From Clostridium sp. E02 (lineage in GTDB: Bacteria; Bacillota; Clostridia; Lachnospirales; Lachnospiraceae): a DNA stretch of 64,000 bases. The position numbers and the translations under genes were made by a program. Under the pieces are notes generated by a model. The model did not search any database. It was not told the origin of the DNA and worked only from the letters and a program-made list of their open reading frames with translations. Below, one piece after another: positions 27,817 to 37,280 of the stretch (position 1 is the first letter of the stretch; every line of letters starts with the position of its first letter). The stretch spans positions 1-64,000 of the forward strand of contig NZ_RJLQ01000004.1 in NCBI RefSeq assembly GCF_003833015.1, given 5' to 3'.

Positions 27817-27854
27817 AGTATACCAAATATATATATAATTTCAACTGCGAAATT
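27817..27854 (-). promoter_or_regulatory. Promoter of the LuxR-type regulator with overlapping dyad
   Basis: On the minus strand TTGAAA (27839-27844) and TATACT (27817-27822) are 16 bp apart. A perfect dyad AATTTC-N6-GAAATT at 27837-27854 covers the -35 box and could be an operator. The rest of the divergent region (27855-28043) is AT-rich; I cannot assign the carbamate kinase promoter with confidence. Confidence 0.45.
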
Positions 27855-28043
27855 TGTCGAAACTACAAAAATATAGTTCAATATGCACAAAAGTTTAGAA
27901 AAGTTTATGTAGATTATAGTTAAAAGTGTTATAAATTTATACCTTTGGGGTGCATTATCAACCAGTTGAAAAAGTGTTAATTTGAAGTTGTGAGAGGCAC
28001 AAGAGTCGCCGAAACTCAAAAATTAAAAAAGGAGGTTATACCG

Positions 28044-28988
28044 TTGGCAGAAAAAATAGTTCTTGCTTTGGGTGGAAATGCGCTTCAGTCAGGAAAAGGG
28101 GAAGCAACTGCTAAGGCGCAGCTTAAAGTGGTACATCAAACCTGTGAGCATATAGCTGAACTCAATGTACGCGGCTATGAAATGGCAATTGTACATGGTA
28201 ACGGTCCTCAGGTAGGCAGGATTGTTATGGCATCGGAAGCGGCCAAAGACGTTACACCAGCAATGCCGTTTGATGTATGCGGTGCAATGTCTCAGGGGTA
28301 TATCGGTTATCATTTACAGCAAAGTTTAAAATATGCGTTAAACAAACGCAATCAGAATTTTCCAGTGGTTACGATTGCTACACAGGTGGTAGTGGATAAG
28401 GAAGACCCTGCTTTTAGTAGTCCCACAAAACCCATTGGACCTTTCTATACAAAAGAAGAGTCAGACAAGTTGGCATCGGATAAAGGATACGTTATGAAAG
28501 AAGATGCCGGAAGAGGATACCGCAGAGTGGTTGCATCTCCTCTCCCTAGAAAAATAGTAGAAATTGATGCAGTGAAGGAATTATGGCCAAAAGCCATTGT
28601 CATTACCTGCGGTGGAGGTGGAATTCCGGTGATTGAAAATCCGGATGGCACCTTACAGGGAACGGCAGCAGTCATTGATAAGGATTTTGCGGCGGAACTT
28701 TTGGCAGAACAAGTGAATGCGGATATTCTTATTATTTTAACAGAAGTGGAAAAGGTGGCTGTGAATTACAATCAGCCCAATCAGAAAAATTTGAGTCATC
28801 TAAGTTTGAAGGAAGCTCACAAATATTGTGAGGAGGGTCAGTTTGCTCCCGGTAGTATGCTTCCAAAGGTACAGGCTGCCATGAAATTTGTGAGATGTAA
28901 TCCGGACAAACGAGCGATTATCACATCACTTGATAAAGCGTTAGATGCGTTAGACGGATTGACTGGAACTACATTTACATTTAATTAA
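28044..28988 (+). CDS. aguC: Carbamate kinase
   Basis: Makes ATP from carbamoyl phosphate, the energy-yielding step of agmatine breakdown. The amino acid kinase start is KIVLALGGNAL, with GNGPQVG, and the catalytic region CGGGGIPVI. The start is TTG 28044, with AAAGGAGG 8 nt upstream; the upstream ATG at 27990 lacks a site. Length is about 314 aa. In E. faecalis aguC is last in the agu operon; here it is first. It could also serve an arginine deiminase route, but the neighbours argue for agmatine. Confidence 0.93.
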   Translation: MAEKIVLALGGNALQSGKGEATAKAQLKVVHQTCEHIAELNVRGYEMAIVHGNGPQVGRIVMASEAAKDVTPAMPFDVCGAMSQGYIGYHLQQSLKYALNKRNQNFPVVTIATQVVVDKEDPAFSSPTKPIGPFYTKEESDKLASDKGYVMKEDAGRGYRRVVASPLPRKIVEIDAVKELWPKAIVITCGGGGIPVIENPDGTLQGTAAVIDKDFAAELLAEQVNADILIILTEVEKVAVNYNQPNQKNLSHLSLKEAHKYCEEGQFAPGSMLPKVQAAMKFVRCNPDKRAIITSLDKALDALDGLTGTTFTFN

Positions 28989-29016
28989 TCTAAAATCATA
29001 TTAGGAGGATTTATTT

Positions 29017-30045
29017 ATGAGAGCAAATGGGATCAGACATTTTATTGATACAAATGATTTTACGAAAGAGGAGTTACTAGACATAATTGATTTGTCCCTT
29101 GCTATTAAAAAAAGCATCAAAGAGGGTTATAATCCACCCCTTATGAAGGACAAAACACTGGGTATGATTTTCCAGCAGTCTTCAACAAGAACTCGTGTAT
29201 CTTTTGAAACTGCAATGGAACAGCTTGGTGGACATGCTCAGTACTTAGGCCCTGGAATGATTCAGCTTGGAGGACATGAAACCATTGGAGATACCGGTAG
29301 AGTATTATCCCAGATGATCGATGTCGTTATGGCAAGAGTTATTGAGCATAAATCAGTGGTTGAGTTGGCAAGTGCTTGTTCCATTCCAGTATTAAACGCT
29401 ATGAGTGATTATAACCATCCAACTCAGGAAATTGGGGATCTTTGTACCATTGTTGAACACCTTCCAAGAGGAAAGAAATTAGAAGACTGCAAAGTTGTAT
29501 TTGTAGGAGATGGAACACAGGTATGTGCTTCTCTTGGCTTTATTACAACGAAGCTTGGTATGCATTTTGTTCATTACGGACCAAAGAACAACCAGTTATT
29601 AGAAGAGCATAAAAAAATCATGGAAGAAAACTGCAAAATTTCCGGTGGTACTTGGGAAGTTACCGATCGCCGTGACAGCGTAAAGGGTGCAGATTTCATT
29701 TATACCGATGTTTGGTATGGTCTGTATGAAGATGAGACTCCGAAGGAAGAGCGTGTGGCCACCTTTAAAGATTATCAGGTAAACAAAGATTTGATGTCAC
29801 TTGGTAACATTGGATGTAAATTCATGCATTGTCTGCCTGCTACAAGAGGCGAGGATGTCACAGATGAAGTATTAGATAGTGAAAGCTCCGTTGCATTTTT
29901 AGAAGCTGGAAACAGACTGACTGCAATGAGAGGACTGCTGGTTTACTTTACTCAGTATCAGAGAGCGCAGGCGAAAAGTGAACTGCAGGTTGCTGCGGCA
30001 AAGGAACAGTTGGAAGTATTTATGAATGACAGAAACATCAAATAG
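29017..30045 (+). CDS. aguB: Putrescine carbamoyltransferase
   Basis: Splits carbamoylputrescine with phosphate into putrescine and carbamoyl phosphate. It has the carbamoyl phosphate motif [18 protein letters not shown] and the [12 protein letters not shown] substrate loop. The segment [12 protein letters not shown] and a C-terminal helical extension of about 30 residues match putrescine rather than ornithine carbamoyltransferases. It is the second gene of the agu operon, 28 bp after carbamate kinase. Confidence 0.93.
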   Translation: MRANGIRHFIDTNDFTKEELLDIIDLSLAIKKSIKEGYNPPLMKDKTLGMIFQQSSTRTRVSFETAMEQLGGHAQYLGPGMIQLGGHETIGDTGRVLSQMIDVVMARVIEHKSVVELASACSIPVLNAMSDYNHPTQEIGDLCTIVEHLPRGKKLEDCKVVFVGDGTQVCASLGFITTKLGMHFVHYGPKNNQLLEEHKKIMEENCKISGGTWEVTDRRDSVKGADFIYTDVWYGLYEDETPKEERVATFKDYQVNKDLMSLGNIGCKFMHCLPATRGEDVTDEVLDSESSVAFLEAGNRLTAMRGLLVYFTQYQRAQAKSELQVAAAKEQLEVFMNDRNIK

Positions 30046-30056
30046 GGGGGAGCATT

Positions 30057-31412
30057 ATGACAGAAGCGCCAAAGAAAAAGTTTCGGTTAATGGATGCCAT
30101 TATGACGGTTATCTGCGTTGTATTTGTGGCAGAAGCAGCAGCTCCGGTAGCAGCAATCGGGAATTCACAGTATTTTTGGTGGATCTTCCTGATCATCACA
30201 TTTTTGATTCCATATGGCCTTATATCATCAGAACTTGGGACAACTTATGAAGGCGATGGGGGATTGTATGACTGGGTGTCAAAAGCCTTTGGGAAAAAAT
30301 GGGGAGGAAGAGTTTCCTGGTATTACTGGATTAATTTCCCCCTGTGGATGGCTTCTTTGGCGCTCATGTTTCCCCAGGTAATACAGATATTAACTGGAAG
30401 TAACTTAGGGGTAATTCCATCCTTACTCATTGAACTTGTATTTGTTTGGATTATTGTTTTTATAAGTTTTTATTCCGTAAGTGACAGCGCTTGGATTTTA
30501 AATGGTGCTGCAGTCATCAAGATTTTAATTGCTTTAATTTTAGGGGGTCTTGGGATCTATGGTGCCGTGACTCATGGGGTTGCCAATGAATATACACTTG
30601 CTTCTTTACTCCCTAAATTTGATTTAAACAGTCTGTCCTTTATTTCTGTTATTTTATTTAACTGTCTGGGGTTTGAAGTGGTATGTACCTTTGCAGATGA
30701 TATGGAAAACCCGAAAAAGCAGATTCCACAGGCCATTGTTTTAGGCGGAATTGTGATTGCAGCTATCTATATCTTTATGGCATTTGGGATTGGGGTTGCC
30801 ATTCCATCGGATCAGATCAGTACCAGTACAGGAATGATTGAAAGCATACAGCTTTTGTCTGGAAGTACAAGAGGAATCCTAGTCATTATAGTTTCCATTG
30901 GATTTCTACTCACACTATTTGGAAACATGATTTCCTGGTCTTTGGGAGTAAATAATGTGGCAGCTTACGCGGCTGAAAACGGAGATATGCCAAAGATTTA
31001 TAAATTGAGAAGTAAAAAGACCAATATGCCAATCGGTGCAGCAATTATGAATGGACTTGTAGCTAGTTTTATTCTGATCATTGCACCAATAATTCCAAAT
31101 CAGGATTTGTTTTGGTGTTTCTTTGCACTGAATCTGGTTATGTTTTTACTTTCCTATATTCCAGTATTTCCTGCATTTTTAAAACTCAGAAAGATAGATC
31201 CAGACAAAGAACGTCCTTTTAAAGTACCAGGAAGCCCCTTGATGTTAACCATTTTGGCTGGAGTTCCCATGGTATTAATCATAGTCGCATTGATCTTTAC
31301 TGCTGTCCCACTCCAATTTGATAAAGAATCGTTAGAGGCGGTTCTTCCCATTACCATTGGTGCAATTATTTTCATTTTAATCGGTGAAGGAATCATTAGA
31401 AGAAAAAGATAA
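30057..31412 (+). CDS. aguD: Agmatine/putrescine antiporter (APC family)
   Basis: A 451-aa APC superfamily amine exchanger with about twelve membrane helices, beginning with LMDAIMTVICVVFVAEAAAP. Placed between putrescine carbamoyltransferase and agmatine deiminase, it should import agmatine and export putrescine. The family alone would not give the substrate; this comes from context. It starts 11 bp after the carbamoyltransferase. Confidence 0.9.
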   Translation: MTEAPKKKFRLMDAIMTVICVVFVAEAAAPVAAIGNSQYFWWIFLIITFLIPYGLISSELGTTYEGDGGLYDWVSKAFGKKWGGRVSWYYWINFPLWMASLALMFPQVIQILTGSNLGVIPSLLIELVFVWIIVFISFYSVSDSAWILNGAAVIKILIALILGGLGIYGAVTHGVANEYTLASLLPKFDLNSLSFISVILFNCLGFEVVCTFADDMENPKKQIPQAIVLGGIVIAAIYIFMAFGIGVAIPSDQISTSTGMIESIQLLSGSTRGILVIIVSIGFLLTLFGNMISWSLGVNNVAAYAAENGDMPKIYKLRSKKTNMPIGAAIMNGLVASFILIIAPIIPNQDLFWCFFALNLVMFLLSYIPVFPAFLKLRKIDPDKERPFKVPGSPLMLTILAGVPMVLIIVALIFTAVPLQFDKESLEAVLPITIGAIIFILIGEGIIRRKR

Positions 31413-31435
31413 TTAAGAAAGAGGAGGTATCAGTT

Positions 31436-32533
31436 ATGGCTAAGAGAATAGAGAATACAACACCAAAGCAGGACGGATTTCGTATGCCTGCTGAATTCGA
31501 GAAACAAAAACAAATCTGGATGCTATGGCCGGAACGACCAGACAACTGGAGAAATGGTGCAAAACCGGCACAAAAAGTATTTACGGAAGTAGCAAAGGCA
31601 ATTCGACAATTTGAACCGATTACAGTATGTGTATCACCGGATCAGTATCAAAATTGCCGTGCAAATCTTCCTGAAGATATTAGAGTGGTTGAAATGACAA
31701 GCAATGATTCCTGGATTCGTGATTGTGGACCTACCTTTGTTGTGAATGACAAGGGTGGCATTCGCGGAGTGGATTGGACCTTTAACGCATGGGGGGGACT
31801 GGTAGATGGTTTGTATTTCCCTTGGGATCAGGATGATCTGGTTGCACATAAAGTATGCGAGTTGGAGGGCATTGATTCTTACCGGACAGAAGGGTTTGTA
31901 CTGGAAGGCGGTTCCTTTCATGTCGATGGAGAAGGAACGGTGATCACCACAGAGATGTGTTTGCTAAGCGAAGGAAGAAATCCCCACTTAAAGAAACAAG
32001 AGATCGAAAAAATGCTCGATGAGTACTTAAATTGCCAGAAAGTAATCTGGATTAAGGATGGAATTGACCCCAATGAGACCAATGGACATATTGATGATGT
32101 TGCCCAGTATGTAAGACCAGGTGAGGTTGCATGTATTTGGACAGAGGACGAGAAAAATCCATTTTATAAAGAAGCACAGGCAGCTTATCAGACATTATCC
32201 GATTCCGTGGATGCGAAAGGCAGAAATTTAAAGGTACATAAACTCTGTCTGACCAAGGACCCTGTCTATTTAAAAGGAGCAGAAGGAATTGACATGGTAG
32301 AAGGAACTCTTCCAAGAGAAGATGGAGAGCTTTCAATTGCTTCCTATATGAATTTTCTGGTTGTAAATGGAGGGGTTATTGTTCCCCAGTATGGAGATAC
32401 TAACGACAAACTGGCACTGGAACAGGTTCAGAACATGTATCCAGATCGCAAAGTGGTTGGAGTTCGTACCGAAGAAATCGCTTTTGGTGGCGGTAATATT
32501 CACTGCGTTACACAGCAGCAGCCAAACGTATAA
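31436..32533 (+). CDS. aguA: Agmatine deiminase
   Basis: Hydrolyses agmatine to N-carbamoylputrescine and ammonia. The 365-aa guanidine-modifying enzyme has the N-terminal MPAEFEKQKQIWMLWPERPDN-type start (in part: WMLWPERPDNWR), NDSWIRDCGPTFV, ETNGHIDDVA and the catalytic Cys in GGGNIHCVTQQQP. It is the last gene of the operon, which contains all enzymes for agmatine to putrescine, CO2, ammonia and ATP. Confidence 0.96.
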   Translation: MAKRIENTTPKQDGFRMPAEFEKQKQIWMLWPERPDNWRNGAKPAQKVFTEVAKAIRQFEPITVCVSPDQYQNCRANLPEDIRVVEMTSNDSWIRDCGPTFVVNDKGGIRGVDWTFNAWGGLVDGLYFPWDQDDLVAHKVCELEGIDSYRTEGFVLEGGSFHVDGEGTVITTEMCLLSEGRNPHLKKQEIEKMLDEYLNCQKVIWIKDGIDPNETNGHIDDVAQYVRPGEVACIWTEDEKNPFYKEAQAAYQTLSDSVDAKGRNLKVHKLCLTKDPVYLKGAEGIDMVEGTLPREDGELSIASYMNFLVVNGGVIVPQYGDTNDKLALEQVQNMYPDRKVVGVRTEEIAFGGGNIHCVTQQQPNV

Positions 32534-32535
32534 TC

Positions 32536-32584
32536 AAAAAACAGGGGCAGTAGAACCAGATCATGGACGATTGCTCCTGTTTTT
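32536..32584 (+). terminator. Terminator of the agu operon
   Basis: AAAAACAGGGGCA pairs with TTGCTCCTGTTTTT; the loop is about 20 nt. It ends the agu transcript and also lies just before the 3' end of the converging MATE gene. Confidence 0.8.
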
Positions 32585-32600
32585 GTGATAGAGACTTTAT

Positions 32601-33929
32601 TTAATACCCGTAACGGCTTCTGTATTTCATAAAACAACTGAAAGTGATAAAGAATGCAATCCCGTCAGAAAATACGATGGTTAGCCAGACCCCTTGAAGG
32701 CCGAGCAACAGAGGCAGGACCATAATGATGATGGCTGGAAGGAGGAGAGTCCGTAAAAATGATATGGCGGCTGAAATCCTACCATTGCAAAGTGCCGTAT
32801 AGAAGGCTGACCCGAAAATACTAATCCCACAAAACAGAAAGGAAATCGAATAAAGACGAAATCCCTTATCGGTTAAGGCAGCTAAATTGGGATCGCCACC
32901 GGAAAAAGAAATCGCTATAATATTAGAAAAAAGTTGAGCGGAAATGACCATGGCAAAAGAAGTGATTGCAATGATTCTTATACTTTTTTTGAATATATTT
33001 TTTAGCTCCTCTTTATTTTTAGCACCATAGTGGTAACTGATGATCGGTGCCACCCCAATGGAAAATCCAATGAAGATGGAAGTAAATACAAAGTTTACAT
33101 ACATAATGGCAGAATAGGCAGCCACTCCGGTTTCTCCAATCAACTTCATTATCTGTAAGTTGTACAAAACAGTGATAAACGACATGGAAATATTAGTGAC
33201 CATCTCTGAAGAGCCATTGACACAGCTGCGAAGCAAAATGCGTAAGTAAAGTTTTGTTTTTCGAAATCGCAAGATACTGGCATTTGGCAATAAAAAATAA
33301 AAAATGGGAAATACCCCTCCAATGAAGTAACCAGCAATCGTGCCCCAGGCGGCTCCAGCGATTCCCCATCCCCAGACATAGATAAACAAATAATCAAGTA
33401 CCATGTTGGCAATGCCGGATAGAATGGTTAAAGCCAGCCCAAGTTTAGGTTTTTCAGCAACCACAAAAAATGTCTGGAAAGAGGTTTGAAGCATAAAAAA
33501 AACACTACCAAACAATAAAATTTCACCATAGGTAACACAGTCTTCAATCAGAAGTTCACTTGCCCCCAATAAGTAGCAGATGGGACGCATCAATGCAATG
33601 CAGATCACAGATAGTATGATTCCAATCAGGATCACCACAAGAATCAATAAGGTAAAATACTCCTTTGCTTTTTCCCTCTTTCCTTCTCCCATTGCTTTGG
33701 AAATTTCAGCGCTTCCTCCAGTTCCCAGCATAAAACCAAAGGCTCCTACAGCCATAATCAGGGGATAAATAATATTTATAGAAGAAAGGGCGTTACTCCC
33801 TACAAAATTCGATACGAATAGCCCATCGACCACCCCATAGATAGAGGTGAAAACCAACATAATAATAGAAGGAATGGTAAATTGAAGCAATCGTTTATAA
33901 CTAAAATGATCGGATAACTGAATGTTCAT
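32601..33929 (-). CDS. MATE family efflux transporter
   Basis: A 442-aa protein with about twelve hydrophobic helices of the MATE fold, closest in look to the MepA-like branch (start MNIQLSDHFSYKRLLQFTIP). ATG 33929 is chosen because AGAGG lies 5 nt before it and 12 bp separate it from the MarR gene stop; the frame open to 34019 runs into MarR coding sequence. It is the second gene of a marR-MATE operon, the same arrangement as mepR-mepA of Staphylococcus, so drug-induced derepression is likely. Confidence 0.9.
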   Translation of the reverse strand: MNIQLSDHFSYKRLLQFTIPSIIMLVFTSIYGVVDGLFVSNFVGSNALSSINIIYPLIMAVGAFGFMLGTGGSAEISKAMGEGKREKAKEYFTLLILVVILIGIILSVICIALMRPICYLLGASELLIEDCVTYGEILLFGSVFFMLQTSFQTFFVVAEKPKLGLALTILSGIANMVLDYLFIYVWGWGIAGAAWGTIAGYFIGGVFPIFYFLLPNASILRFRKTKLYLRILLRSCVNGSSEMVTNISMSFITVLYNLQIMKLIGETGVAAYSAIMYVNFVFTSIFIGFSIGVAPIISYHYGAKNKEELKNIFKKSIRIIAITSFAMVISAQLFSNIIAISFSGGDPNLAALTDKGFRLYSISFLFCGISIFGSAFYTALCNGRISAAISFLRTLLLPAIIIMVLPLLLGLQGVWLTIVFSDGIAFFITFSCFMKYRSRYGY

Positions 33930-33940
33930 AATAACCTCTT

Positions 33941-34390
33941 TTATTCTCTTTTTTTCTGTTCCTCCAAATTGGCGCGTAACTTGGTTAAGTATTCTTTGGA
34001 TCCTTTTATTAAAGCACACCGCGTGGACTCCTCCATCCGCATAAATGCAGATTTTTCTGCAGCAAAGATGGGGTCTAAATAAGTTTCTGCAAAAGAGACC
34101 CCTTCCGGTGTCAGGAGAATCTCTTTGCTCCGCCTGTCCTCCTCTAATACGTTAAGTGTAATAAGACCTTTTTTTTGCAATGCTTTCAGAGCCGAATGAA
34201 CCGTCTGTTTTCTCAGGGACCACTGATCGCAAACACTTTTTGAAGTACAAGGTCCAAGTGACTGGCGAATAAAATATAACGTCCAATGTTCTGATTCAGA
34301 TAGCCCACTTTGAAGTGCCAAATGAGTATAAAAATCATTTATTTTATTTGTAATTGAAAAAAAACCCATTAGTTGCTCGTGGGGATCCAT
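33941..34390 (-). CDS. MarR family transcriptional regulator
   Basis: A 149-aa winged-helix repressor: SEHWTLYFIRQ, then the recognition region SKSVCDQWSLRKQTVHSAL and the wing GLITLNVLEEDRRSKEILLT (key residues EDRRSKE). The ATG at 34390 follows AGGAGG by 8 nt; a GTG three codons upstream is in frame but overlaps the site. It probably represses its own operon by binding the dyad at its -10 box. Confidence 0.9.
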   Translation of the reverse strand: MDPHEQLMGFFSITNKINDFYTHLALQSGLSESEHWTLYFIRQSLGPCTSKSVCDQWSLRKQTVHSALKALQKKGLITLNVLEEDRRSKEILLTPEGVSFAETYLDPIFAAEKSAFMRMEESTRCALIKGSKEYLTKLRANLEEQKKRE

Positions 34391-34412
34391 GGAAAACACC
34401 TCCTACTTAGTC

Positions 34413-34454
34413 TACAATCGGACTTATTGTAGTACGATATCGGACGAATGTCAA
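34413..34454 (-). promoter_or_regulatory. marR-MATE promoter with candidate MarR operator
   Basis: On the minus strand TTGACA (34449-34454) and TACAAT (34426-34431) are exactly 17 bp apart. The -10 box is one arm of a perfect dyad, TACAAT at 34413-34418 and ATTGTA at 34426-34431 in plus-strand terms, with 7 bp between. GTCCGAT also occurs twice in the region. A repressor on this dyad would block the promoter. Confidence 0.8.
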
Positions 34455-34469
34455 GAAAAAAATGCAAAG

Positions 34470-34513
34470 AAAACCGGCATTTTCAATCCGTAGATCAAAG
34501 AAAATGCCGGTTT
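34470..34513. terminator. Terminator hairpin after the M23 peptidase gene
   Basis: AAACCGGCATTTT and AAAATGCCGGTTT form a 13-bp stem; on the minus strand it is followed by a T-rich tract. It ends the M23 transcript upstream of the marR promoter. Confidence 0.8.
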
Positions 34514-34529
34514 CGATTTTTGCTTGCAA

Positions 34530-35696
34530 TTAATTTTTAGGTTCAGGTGGAGGCGGAGGAACAAAATTTTCTGGAATGCCAGGATCTTTCATGTCGTAAA
34601 CCCGGCTATATTCTTTGGTTTCCAGATTTTTTATTGTCTCGGACCGGTTCATGGATAGAAATTTAATTAGTTCATAACCACTTACCCAGATCTCATTGTT
34701 TCCTTCCTTTTGAGACTCATCAAAGATAAGCTGGAGTCCGAAATGCAAATGTGACTGGTTGATATTATTGGTATTTTCCGTTCGGCTGTATCCAGTTCGG
34801 CCCATATAACCTATCACATCACCTGCGGTTACAATGCTACCTTGTTCTAAGGATTTATGGTAAGGATAATTTTTCCTTAAATGTGCGTAATAGTAATATC
34901 GTTTTCCATCAAAACTGCGGATGCCAAGCCTCCATCCACCATACTGATTCCAACCAATGGCTTCGACATATCCACTTTCCACTGCAATGACTGGGGTTCC
35001 AACTTGCCCCATCATATCATGACCTAAATGTTGTCGTTTGTAGCCATACGAGCGGGCAACTCCAAAGTCATCAAAGTCATTATAAGGAAATCCCTTTGCA
35101 ATTGGGGAAAAACCCTTTAGTCCATATTTGGTTACCCAGACTTTATCTGGGTTTACAGATCCATCTGGAAGAAGGGAAGGAGAAGCATAAAGGGGAGCAT
35201 TTTCTGTGGGGATTTCTATCTCATAGGTTCCAACAAGACCGTCTAATATAGCACCGTAGGCTTCTCTGTAGTAAGTATAGTATTTCATTTTAGCAGTCAA
35301 TTCTTCCATGGTTTTTCCAGTTAGGAGCTGCTCTGCAAGCTGGTCTAAATCTTTGGTGGAATATCTGGAAAAATCGCCTCCATAGCGGGCACCTAAATAA
35401 GAAAGAAGATCCACCCAGTTTAAATGATGATCCGACTGGCAGGTATTTACATCATAGCGGAATGCCTCTTGCATTGGCTTTAAAGTAACGTTAAAATCAA
35501 CCCACTTGATAAATTTTTTCGTCTGTGAAGGACTTGCTTCTCCATCCTGATTCATGACGGGAAAGGAAAACTTATTGGCTGGAGAGACAAAAAAAAGAGA
35601 AACCAGAAGAAGGGTTAGAATTATGACTTCTATGTATATGATAAAACGGTGACGAAGCATTGGTGTGAATTTGAAATCTTTTTTAAACAGGTTCAT
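34530..35696 (-). CDS. Membrane-anchored M23 family metallopeptidase
   Basis: A 388-aa cell-wall peptidase. One N-terminal membrane anchor (about 16-38) is followed by a helical region and a LytM domain (about 205-330) with zinc-site motifs RQHLGHD, YYYAHL and SHLHFG. The C-terminal end is Pro-rich (PPPPPEPKN). All three motifs are intact, so it is probably an active peptidoglycan endopeptidase facing outward. ATG 35696 has AAGGAG 7 nt before it; the ATG six codons upstream does not. A similar arrangement occurs in some sporulation peptidases, but that is only a possibility. Confidence 0.87.
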   Translation of the reverse strand: MNLFKKDFKFTPMLRHRFIIYIEVIILTLLLVSLFFVSPANKFSFPVMNQDGEASPSQTKKFIKWVDFNVTLKPMQEAFRYDVNTCQSDHHLNWVDLLSYLGARYGGDFSRYSTKDLDQLAEQLLTGKTMEELTAKMKYYTYYREAYGAILDGLVGTYEIEIPTENAPLYASPSLLPDGSVNPDKVWVTKYGLKGFSPIAKGFPYNDFDDFGVARSYGYKRQHLGHDMMGQVGTPVIAVESGYVEAIGWNQYGGWRLGIRSFDGKRYYYYAHLRKNYPYHKSLEQGSIVTAGDVIGYMGRTGYSRTENTNNINQSHLHFGLQLIFDESQKEGNNEIWVSGYELIKFLSMNRSETIKNLETKEYSRVYDMKDPGIPENFVPPPPPEPKN

Positions 35697-35874
35697 AAAG
35701 GTTCTCCTTGTCATACCTTGAGATACATGTGAAAAGGGAAAGCAAGTTAAGCTTTCCTATATAAGATATGCAAAAAAATGGGATCCTATGACAAAGATAT
35801 GTATACATATGAAAGAGTACTGCATTCGATTATTGACTGAGAATACAGTACCCACAAGACTTCGTTCTATTTGT
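35697..35874. other. Intergenic region with palindromes
   Basis: No gene is visible. It contains a perfect 14-bp palindrome ATATGTATACATAT (35797-35810), a GAAAGC/GCTTTC repeat near 35737-35755 and a GTACTG/CAGTAC pair at 35817-35822 and 35846-35851. They may belong to the M23 promoter region or to the end of the small upstream gene. Confidence 0.4.
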
Positions 35875-36162
35875 TTATTTGCAGCAGCCCATTTTACAAA
35901 TCGTTAAGACATAAGCTTTTTTAATATCATTATCTCTGCAAAAGGGTTTTAAAATTAACACCATGGTAATAGCGTTCTGTGGAGGTCTGGTCATAAACGT
36001 AGTATTGCAGATAAAACGGTAATAAATTCCCCTGGCTTTTCTGGTTGCGACCAGGTAAGGTTTATAAGTGGAACCCCTAAGTTCACAGGTGGCTTCATAG
36101 AATACCGCTAAATCTCTGCAGTCTACGTCACGATAAGGGGTAAATGCTTCCGGGCAGAACAT
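35875..36162 (-). CDS. Small hypothetical protein, 95 aa
   Basis: I do not recognise it. The start is preceded by AAAGGAG at 8 nt, which argues for a real gene. The protein is basic, has no membrane segment, and contains seven Cys, including a CxxxxCC near the C-terminus (ICKMGCCK). It lies alone between the MBL hydrolase and M23 genes on the same strand. Confidence 0.6.
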   Translation of the reverse strand: MFCPEAFTPYRDVDCRDLAVFYEATCELRGSTYKPYLVATRKARGIYYRFICNTTFMTRPPQNAITMVLILKPFCRDNDIKKAYVLTICKMGCCK

Positions 36163-36244
36163 GCCAAAAACTCCTTTGCTGTTACTATTGTTATATCATA
36201 TGCAGAGCCGGGGACGAGCGTGAGTATTTGCAGAGATAATTCTA

Positions 36245-37048
36245 TTATAATGGAAGAATTTCCCCATCCTCTGGAACCTCTAGTGTACCAGTAAAGAATG
36301 GAGTCCCTTCTTTTAAGTAAAGATCCTTTCGAAGACTACCATGGCTATCTTCCGTATGCCATAGAATCAGATGTTCTACGCCCAGCTGATTGGCAAGTTC
36401 ACAGGAATCTTTTACCGTACTGTGATGCTTTTCATAGGGTTTGAATTTCTCTCTCTCTTCATATAGACAAAATGCCTCGTGAAGCAGCCAATTACAAGAT
36501 TTGGCATATTTCTCACAGAGAGGGTGAAGGGGTTCATCTCCACAAAATGTTAGTTGTTTGTCGTCGTTTAATGCCATAGTAAACCCATATTGTTCCATTT
36601 TATTTGAATGAATATCAAAAAAGGTCACATCACATCCAAGAATTGATCGGCTTTCTCCATCTGATACAGGGATTAGATGAATCTTGTCCCCGATTAGATC
36701 ATAGAATTTTTTCTGCAATGTGAGCTTACAGAGTGTATCAAGTACGGTTACCAGGTTTTTATGACCGTATATATTTAGCTCGCCTTCATACATTCCAGAT
36801 TTCATTCTGGTGCCGATTATCCGTACCATCCAGATGACACCGAGTATATGATCCGTATGTGCATGAGAGACGTATAGATTATGGATATGAGTCAGATCGA
36901 CTTTCATGTCATTTAAAATACGAATAATTCCATTCCCGCCACCTGCATCGACCATAAAAAATTCCTGCCCTTTTTTTAGGGCAAAACAAGTATTGTAATA
37001 TCGGGTAGCAGTCGCATTACCGGTTCCGAAAACATATAATTGTTCCAT
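36245..37048 (-). CDS. MBL-fold hydrolase (RNase Z-like)
   Basis: A 267-aa metallo-beta-lactamase fold protein. It opens with YVFGTGNATATRYYNTCF and has the metal motif SHAHTDHILG (about 61-70), a further Asp in TFCGDEPL, and the late His in LILWHTED. The order is that of the RNase Z-like branch that also includes esterases and phosphodiesterases; the substrate cannot be read. It is a single gene with its own spacing on both sides. Confidence 0.83.
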   Translation of the reverse strand: MEQLYVFGTGNATATRYYNTCFALKKGQEFFMVDAGGGNGIIRILNDMKVDLTHIHNLYVSHAHTDHILGVIWMVRIIGTRMKSGMYEGELNIYGHKNLVTVLDTLCKLTLQKKFYDLIGDKIHLIPVSDGESRSILGCDVTFFDIHSNKMEQYGFTMALNDDKQLTFCGDEPLHPLCEKYAKSCNWLLHEAFCLYEEREKFKPYEKHHSTVKDSCELANQLGVEHLILWHTEDSHGSLRKDLYLKEGTPFFTGTLEVPEDGEILPL

Positions 37049-37280
37049 TTGTGTCTCCTTTTTCTAGTTAGGGTTTAACTTCACATATGCTAAATTATAG
37101 ATGAAAATAGACAATCTTTCAAGCCATGTATTGTTTGTAGTTCATAGTTCAATTACTTTATTAAGCAGAGCAGCAAAAAAATCATGTGGAGGAAATAATT
37201 CATTTATGGTATTATAGTTTGTAAACTACTGGCCCCTCATTGGGCTTATATGTAACTTGCTTTAAAAGGAGAGTATCATT
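37049..37280. promoter_or_regulatory. Divergent upstream region of fbp
   Basis: No gene. It contains a near palindrome TAGTTTGTAAACTA at 37215-37228 and a GGCCC/GGGC hairpin near 37231-37245 just before the fbp ribosome binding site (AAAGGAGAG). TATTAT near 37209 may be a -10 box, without a good -35. Confidence 0.4.

Noticed and set aside
35797-35810. Palindrome ATATGTATACATAT as a specific operator
   Set aside because: The sequence is AT-rich and simple, occurs once, and has no regulator gene next to it; kept only as an intergenic note.
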